Of a DNA stretch of 64,000 bases, positions 59,807-64,000 are shown in pieces; within the stretch, counting starts at the first letter, position 1, and each line of letters opens with the position of its first letter. The DNA is taken from assembly GCF_002723835.1 (NCBI RefSeq), contig NZ_BEWG01000061.1, positions 1 through 64,000 on the forward strand. The letters run 5' to 3'. Below the pieces are notes generated by a model. The model did no database searches, was not told where the DNA came from, and was given only the letters and a program-made list of their open reading frames with translations. Position numbers and translations under genes: made by a program. Source of the stretch: Mycobacterium sp. shizuoka-1. GTDB taxonomy: Bacteria > Actinomycetota > Actinomycetes > Mycobacteriales > Mycobacteriaceae.

Positions 59807-61270
59807 TCAGCCCCATTCGTGATTCATCGCCCGGGTCCGGGTGACGTCGTCGATCGATTCGAGCGGCCGCAGCCGCGGGCGGGTGACGGCGATCAGCACC
59901 ATCGCGGCCGCGGCCGTGCCCGCGCCGAGCGCGAAGATGATCGTGAAGCTGCTCTCCGGGGTGTGGCCGTGCGCCGACCGGCCCAGCAGCACGGCGACGA
60001 TCGCCGCAGCGATCGAGCTGCCGATGGTGCGGGCGATGGCGTTCATGCTGGTCGCGACCCCGGTTTCGTCGGCGGCCACTTCGCGCACCACCAGCGCCGG
60101 CAGCGCGCCGTAGGCCAGGCTGATGTAGGCGTTGGTCAGCACGCCCGCCGCGATCACCTGCCACGGCTGATCGTGGAGGGCGGCCAGCAGGACGAAGCCG
60201 AGCACCCCGGCGGCGGCGCCCACCACCAGGACGGCCCGGGCGCCGAACCGGTCGATGTAGCGTCCGCTGAGCACCGCGGTCAGAAAGCCCGCGACCGCGC
60301 CGGGCAGCAGGAACAGCACGCTGGCGCCCAGCACCGTCGCGCCGAACCCGTAGCCACTGCCCAGCGGTGCCTGCACGAAGTCGGTCAGGCCCAGGAACGC
60401 GAAGTACAGACCCATCCCGACCAGGACGGTCGCCAGATTGGTCAGCAGGATCGGCCGCCGTGACAGCATCGTCGTCGACACCAGCGGGTGGCGGCACCGG
60501 CGTTCCCACCACCACCAGGCGCCCAGCACGACCACGCCGGCGGCCGCGCACCCCAGTGTGCGCGCCGATCCCCACCCCCAGCCGTGGCCCTGGGTGATCG
60601 CCAGCAGGAGCGCCGACAGACCCAGCGCGAGCCCCGCCGCGCCGGCCCAGTCGACAGAGCCTTCGGCTGTGCGTGGCCGGGTCGGTACGACCAGCAGCAC
60701 CGCGATGATCACCAGCGCAGTGAACGCGGTGGTCAACCAGAACACCCGGTGGTAGCCGGCGTCGCCGCGCATCAGCAGACCCGTGACGACCAGCCCCATG
60801 CCGCCGCCGAACCCCAACGATCCGGACAGCACGGCCATCGCGCGCATCAGCCGGTCGGCCGGCAGCTCCTCGCGCAGGATGGACACACCGATGGGATACA
60901 GCGCGTAGGACGCGCCCTGCAGCACTCGCGCCACGATCAGCAGCGGCAGCGACGCGGTCAGAGCGGCCAGCAGCGAGCCACCGAGCACGACGATGAGGAC
61001 GGCCAGCAGCACCCGCTTCTTGCTGTACAGGTCGGCTAGCCGGCCGATCAGCGGCGTGGTGGCCGCGGCGGCGAGCAGGTTGGCCGTCACCGCCCAGCTG
61101 ACGTCGACGGGGGAGACGTGCAGCTGGCGGGCCATCACCCCTAGCACCGGCACGACCCCGGTCTGCAGGACTGCGACGGTCAGGGCGACGACGCTCAGGG
61201 TGGCGACCAGCAGTCCCGGCCGGTGATAGCCTTCGCCGGTCTGAGTTCGGGTCGCCTCGAGATCCGACAC
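59807..61270 (-). CDS. MFS transporter
   Basis: A 487-aa major facilitator with about 14 hydrophobic segments, as in the DHA2/EmrB drug:proton antiporters. The loop motif GRLADLYSKKRVLL (motif A) follows TM2 and RVLQGASYALYPIG is the motif near TM4. GTG 61270 has GGAGG four bases upstream. The C-terminal tail (PRLRPLESIDDVTRTRAMNHEWG) is soluble. Substrate unknown. Confidence 0.88.
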   Translation of the reverse strand: MSDLEATRTQTGEGYHRPGLLVATLSVVALTVAVLQTGVVPVLGVMARQLHVSPVDVSWAVTANLLAAAATTPLIGRLADLYSKKRVLLAVLIVVLGGSLLAALTASLPLLIVARVLQGASYALYPIGVSILREELPADRLMRAMAVLSGSLGFGGGMGLVVTGLLMRGDAGYHRVFWLTTAFTALVIIAVLLVVPTRPRTAEGSVDWAGAAGLALGLSALLLAITQGHGWGWGSARTLGCAAAGVVVLGAWWWWERRCRHPLVSTTMLSRRPILLTNLATVLVGMGLYFAFLGLTDFVQAPLGSGYGFGATVLGASVLFLLPGAVAGFLTAVLSGRYIDRFGARAVLVVGAAAGVLGFVLLAALHDQPWQVIAAGVLTNAYISLAYGALPALVVREVAADETGVATSMNAIARTIGSSIAAAIVAVLLGRSAHGHTPESSFTIIFALGAGTAAAAMVLIAVTRPRLRPLESIDDVTRTRAMNHEWG

Positions 61271-61365
61271 GTGACCTCCGTCTGTGATGGGTGACCCGAC
61301 CCGTTGATTATGTCGTCTAAACATCCGGCTGCGGGCACCGGAGTCCGCTGTGCGAGGATGCCCGG

Positions 61366-62178
61366 ATGGCCACCCGACCGGCGCATTTCCTCGCCGACCC
61401 CGACGGCATGTTCCATCCGACCGAGAACGCGCGCAGCCGCTGGGGCGACGACATGCTCAACGGGCCGGCCGTGGTCAGCCTGGCCGCCTGGAACCTGGAG
61501 CAGCGTTTCGGGATGCCCGGGTTTCTGCCCGGGCGGCTCACGGTCGACCTGTTCAAGGCGGCGCGCCGGGTGCCGACGACGGTCCGCTGCCGGCTGGTCC
61601 GCGACGGACACCGCATCCGCACCTCCGAGTGCGACGTCATCCAGGGCGAGGTGATCGTCGCGCGGTCCACTCTGGTGCAGTACCGCCTTTCCGAACCGCC
61701 GCCTGGCCAGGAGTGGGTGGGCGCGGCCGCCTTCACCCCGCCGTCCGGTGGCGAGGCGCACGGGTTCTTCATCGGCAGCGACGACGTCGGCTGGAGTGCC
61801 AGCGGGCAGGCGCACCAGAACACCTCGCGCAAGCGGGTCTATCACAGTCCGATCGATGTGGTCGCCGGCCACGACATCACCCCGTTCGTGCGCACCGTCG
61901 TCGTCGCCGAGGCCACCAGCCTGGTCACCAACCTCGGCACCAGGGGCATCGGGTACATCAACGGCGACCTCACCGTGGCGTTGTCCCGACTTCCGCAGTC
62001 GGAACACATTGGTGTGCAAGGTGATTCGCATTGGGTTTGCGACGGGATCTCGGTCGGCACCGGGACGCTGTTCGACGACGCGGGCCCGTTCGGCACCGGA
62101 TTGGTCACCGCGATCGCCAACCCGGCGGCGCAGATCGACTTCAGCAAGCCCGATGCGATGCCGACGTTGAGTGTCTGA
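61366..62178 (+). CDS. Double-hotdog thioesterase-like protein
   Basis: A 270-aa protein with two hotdog-like halves (about 10-125 and 140-260), as in TesB/4HBT_3 acyl-CoA thioesterases. First half: NGPAVVSLAAWNLEQRFGMPGFLPGRLTVDLFKAARRVP. Second half: TNLGTRGIGYINGDLTVALSRLPQSEHIGVQGDSHWVCDGISVGTGTLFDDAGPFGTG. The final GTGTLFDDAGPFG pattern is common to TesB-type mycobacterial proteins. Likely hydrolyses acyl-CoAs; substrate unknown. AGGA precedes the ATG. Confidence 0.77.
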   Translation: MATRPAHFLADPDGMFHPTENARSRWGDDMLNGPAVVSLAAWNLEQRFGMPGFLPGRLTVDLFKAARRVPTTVRCRLVRDGHRIRTSECDVIQGEVIVARSTLVQYRLSEPPPGQEWVGAAAFTPPSGGEAHGFFIGSDDVGWSASGQAHQNTSRKRVYHSPIDVVAGHDITPFVRTVVVAEATSLVTNLGTRGIGYINGDLTVALSRLPQSEHIGVQGDSHWVCDGISVGTGTLFDDAGPFGTGLVTAIANPAAQIDFSKPDAMPTLSV

Positions 62179-62179
62179 G

Positions 62180-63331
62180 TCAGAGCAGGGCGCGCAGCTG
62201 GTCGTGGGGTAGCGCGGGGGAGCGGTGCCCGTCGCGGCCCACCATGTCGGCGTTCACCACGAGCGCATTGAGCACGGCTTCCTCGACGCTGTGCACGACG
62301 GCGCTGTAGAACTCGTCCATCCGCCCCCAGGGCAGGAACGTCAGCCGGCCGAAATCGTCGTCGCCGGCCGCGCCGATGGGAAAGCGGCTGCCCAGATCCG
62401 CCGCCTCGGCGGTGGAGAAGGCCAGGAAGATGTCCCCGGAGAAGTGGCTGCCGGTGGTGCCCGTGCGGGCCAGGCCCAGCGGCACCCGGCGGGCGAGCGC
62501 CTTGCACTGGCCGGGCAGCAGCGGCGCATCGGTGGCGATCACCACGATCACCGATCCCGCACCGGGTGGCGGACGGTTCAGGTCGCGCTCGAACCAGTCG
62601 CCGTCCAGCGGGTTGTCGACCGCCAGCTGCCCGCCGATGTGGCGGCCGGCGACGGTGAGTTCGTGGCGCGCACCGAAATTGGCCTGTACGAAGGCGCCGA
62701 CGGTGAAGGTGTGGCTGCCGTAGCGCACCAGGCGCGAGGCGCTGCCGTTGCCGCCCTTGAACTCATAGCAGTTCATCCCGGTTCCGCCGCCGACCGACCC
62801 TTCGGGCACCGGGCCGCCGCGGGCATTGTCCAGCGCGGCCTCGGCATGTTCGGGCCGCACGTGGCCGCCGTTGATGTCGTTGAGGTAGCCGTCCCAGGTT
62901 TCCGCGCAGACCGGCAACAGCCATTGCCGGGCCAGCACCGGATCAACCCGGTTGACCCACGCGATCACCCCGGTGTGGCAGGCGCCCACCGCGTGCGTAT
63001 TGGACAGCAGCACAGGCAGATTGAACGCACCTGACTCTTCGATCCAGGTGGTTCCGGTCATCTCGCCGTTGCCGTTGAGCGAATGCCAGCCGGCCGCGCA
63101 GGGCTGTCCGAGTCCGCCTCGGCCGCGGGGCAGGATCGCGGTGACGCCGGTTCGCACCGGTCCGGCCCCCACCGTCATCGGCCCGTCACCGGACACCAGC
63201 GTGGTGACGCCGACCTCGATGCCGGGCACGTCGGTGATCGCGTTCAACGGCCCGGGTTCGCCGGGAATACAGATGCCGAGCCCGCGAGCACGGGGTCGGC
63301 CGTCGGCGGTGAATGCCGCTGGGGACGTCAT
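62180..63331 (-). CDS. P1 family (DmpA-type) aminopeptidase/D-esterase
   Basis: A 383-aa member of the self-processing DmpA/BapA family. N-terminal GPLNAITDVPGIEVGVTTL, then RTGVTAILPRG and the ESGAFNLPVLLSNTHAVG substrate region. The autocleavage site lies in GSHFSGDIFLAFSTAE, where the Ser before Gly-Asp becomes the new N-terminal nucleophile. Characterised members release N-terminal residues from peptide amides or D-esters. It converges on the hotdog gene with one base between. Confidence 0.87.
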   Translation of the reverse strand: MTSPAAFTADGRPRARGLGICIPGEPGPLNAITDVPGIEVGVTTLVSGDGPMTVGAGPVRTGVTAILPRGRGGLGQPCAAGWHSLNGNGEMTGTTWIEESGAFNLPVLLSNTHAVGACHTGVIAWVNRVDPVLARQWLLPVCAETWDGYLNDINGGHVRPEHAEAALDNARGGPVPEGSVGGGTGMNCYEFKGGNGSASRLVRYGSHTFTVGAFVQANFGARHELTVAGRHIGGQLAVDNPLDGDWFERDLNRPPPGAGSVIVVIATDAPLLPGQCKALARRVPLGLARTGTTGSHFSGDIFLAFSTAEAADLGSRFPIGAAGDDDFGRLTFLPWGRMDEFYSAVVHSVEEAVLNALVVNADMVGRDGHRSPALPHDQLRALL

Positions 63332-63386
63332 CCGGCCGACCCTACCGTCGTGTGGCTCGGGCGGCCCGGCTCAGACCGCGGGAATC

Positions 63387-63404
63387 CAGGGCCATTCGGC
63401 CCTG
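63387..63404. promoter_or_regulatory. DosR/DevR-like box
   Basis: CAGGGCC-ATTC-GGCCCTG is an 18-base inverted repeat with perfect 7-base arms. The GGGCCATTCGGCCC core resembles mycobacterial dormancy (DosR) boxes, which have GGG and CCC outer ends around a short A/T-containing centre. It lies 70 bases upstream of the 63475 start. A much weaker similar stretch follows about 24 bases on (63413-63426). Confidence 0.45.
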
Positions 63405-63474
63405 CCGACGACGGGCCATCAACTCCAGAGATCCGGTCTCACCCGACGTAATCTTCGACCCAGGGAGGTGTGGC

Positions 63475-64000
63475 ATGGCCCGACGACTCGTGCGTGACGA
63501 CGAGGTTCGCGTCCCCGTCGACGATGTCGTGGTTTCCGGACATCTGACCGTGCCGGAGGTGCCGCGAGGCATCGTGGTGTTCGCACACGGCAGCGGAAGC
63601 AGCAGGCACAGTCCCCGAAACCGTTATGTCGCCGACGTCCTGGTGTCGGCCGGGCTGGCGACGCTGCTGTTCGATCTGCTCACCCCGGCCGAGGAATCGG
63701 ACCGTGCCAACGTGTTCGACATCGAACTGCTGGCCCGGCGTCTGATCGGCGTGACGGTATGGCTGCGGTCTCAACCCGACACCGCCGAATTGCCCGTCGG
63801 CTATTTCGGGGCGAGTACCGGAGGCGGTGCGGCGCTGCGCGCCGCTGCCGATTCGCAGGTCGACGTCGCTGCCGTGGTGTCCCGCGGCGGTAGGCCCGAT
63901 CTGGCCGGAGCCTGGCTCAGGCGCGTGGATGCGCCGACTCTGCTCATTGTCGGAGGGCGGGACGAGGCCGTCCTCGAGCTCAACCGGCAGGCCGCCGCGG
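63475..64000 (+). CDS. Dienelactone hydrolase-like protein (3' end missing)
   Basis: The first 175 codons of an alpha/beta-hydrolase that runs off the window; ATG with GGGAGG upstream. Oxyanion region VVFAHGSGSSRHSPRNRYVA, nucleophile elbow YFGASTGGG and the Asp strand APTLLIVGGRDEAV identify the dienelactone-hydrolase group. In M. tuberculosis the dormancy-regulon protein Rv0571c ends in such a domain after a phosphoribosyltransferase; here the hydrolase starts on its own. The DosR-like box upstream fits that comparison. Confidence 0.8.
   Translation, partial: MARRLVRDDEVRVPVDDVVVSGHLTVPEVPRGIVVFAHGSGSSRHSPRNRYVADVLVSAGLATLLFDLLTPAEESDRANVFDIELLARRLIGVTVWLRSQPDTAELPVGYFGASTGGGAALRAAADSQVDVAAVVSRGGRPDLAGAWLRRVDAPTLLIVGGRDEAVLELNRQAAA

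Noticed and set aside
1..64000. CRISPR arrays, tRNA or rRNA genes, insertion sequences, prophage
   Set aside because: I saw no regularly spaced short repeats, no cloverleaf-type sequence in the gaps, and no transposase, integrase or phage structural protein among the coding regions.

Overview
The window is high-GC actinobacterial DNA, almost certainly from a mycobacterium (Mycobacterium/Mycolicibacterium type). The evidence is a six-gene mce operon in A-to-F order, KshA/KstD/KshB and HsaA/HsaC/HsaD-type steroid ring-degradation enzymes, mycofactocin-coupled short-chain dehydrogenases (SDRs), a cyclase plus mechanosensitive-channel pair resembling M. tuberculosis Rv2435c-Rv2434c, frequent GTG starts, ATGA/GTGA overlaps and many apparently leaderless genes. 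I saw no rRNA, tRNA, CRISPR array, insertion sequence or phage gene. No gene-free stretch exceeds 300 bases.

Layout. (1) 16-7600: mceA-F, six Mce substrate-import proteins whose starts and stops all overlap; the yrbE permease genes would lie left of the window. (2) 7631-9672: a secreted protein, a hotdog thioesterase and a PadR regulator. (3) 9697-14719: KstD-type dehydrogenase divergent from kshA, a small Cys-rich protein coupled to kshA, a TetR regulator, and an unknown protein. (4) 14738-26697: a 12-gene leftward array with acyl-CoA synthetase, Zn-alcohol dehydrogenase, aldehyde dehydrogenase, enoyl-CoA hydratase, a two-subunit acyl-CoA dehydrogenase, two SnoaL-like proteins, two SDRs, an esterase and a putative non-haem iron oxygenase. 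(5) 26799-33651: a 4-hydroxyacetophenone monooxygenase (HAPMO)-sized Baeyer-Villiger monooxygenase (BVMO), SDR, Dabb protein, Old Yellow Enzyme, esterase and IclR regulator. (6) 33835-50924: a module of KstD/fumarate-reductase-like flavoprotein, extradiol dioxygenase, HsaA-like monooxygenase and divergent BVMO, present twice (33.8-40.3 and 44.8-50.1 kb). The first copy also carries a KshB-like reductase and the second an HsaD-like C-C hydrolase; between them lie three SDRs including a 3-alpha-hydroxysteroid-dehydrogenase-like one, a hydratase and an epimerase-like protein. (7) 51089-64000: unrelated functions: a degenerate class III cyclase with a CNB-MscS channel, L-2-hydroxyglutarate oxidase, sulfotransferase operon, MarR, two transporters, a double-hotdog protein, a DmpA-type peptidase and a truncated dienelactone-hydrolase-like gene behind a DosR-like box.

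Regions 2-6 read as one catabolic island for a steroid or other polycyclic substrate: import (Mce), CoA activation and side-chain beta-oxidation, ring dehydrogenation and 9-alpha-hydroxylation, Baeyer-Villiger oxidation, and phenol hydroxylation followed by meta-cleavage and C-C hydrolysis.

The most notable observation is regulatory. A 15-bp palindrome close to TCCCGCTGAGCGGGA recurs in the divergent promoter gaps of this island, at 8.95, 11.45, 13.69, 30.65, 37.48, 38.63, 48.41 and 50.97 kb, with weaker copies at 19.5, 26.7 and 42.9 kb. In ten cases its centre lies 49-52 bases upstream of a start codon, and several of those genes have a TANNNT-like -10 placed so that transcription would begin at the start codon. 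I did not find the motif in the gaps right of 51 kb, so it appears to delimit an undescribed regulon.
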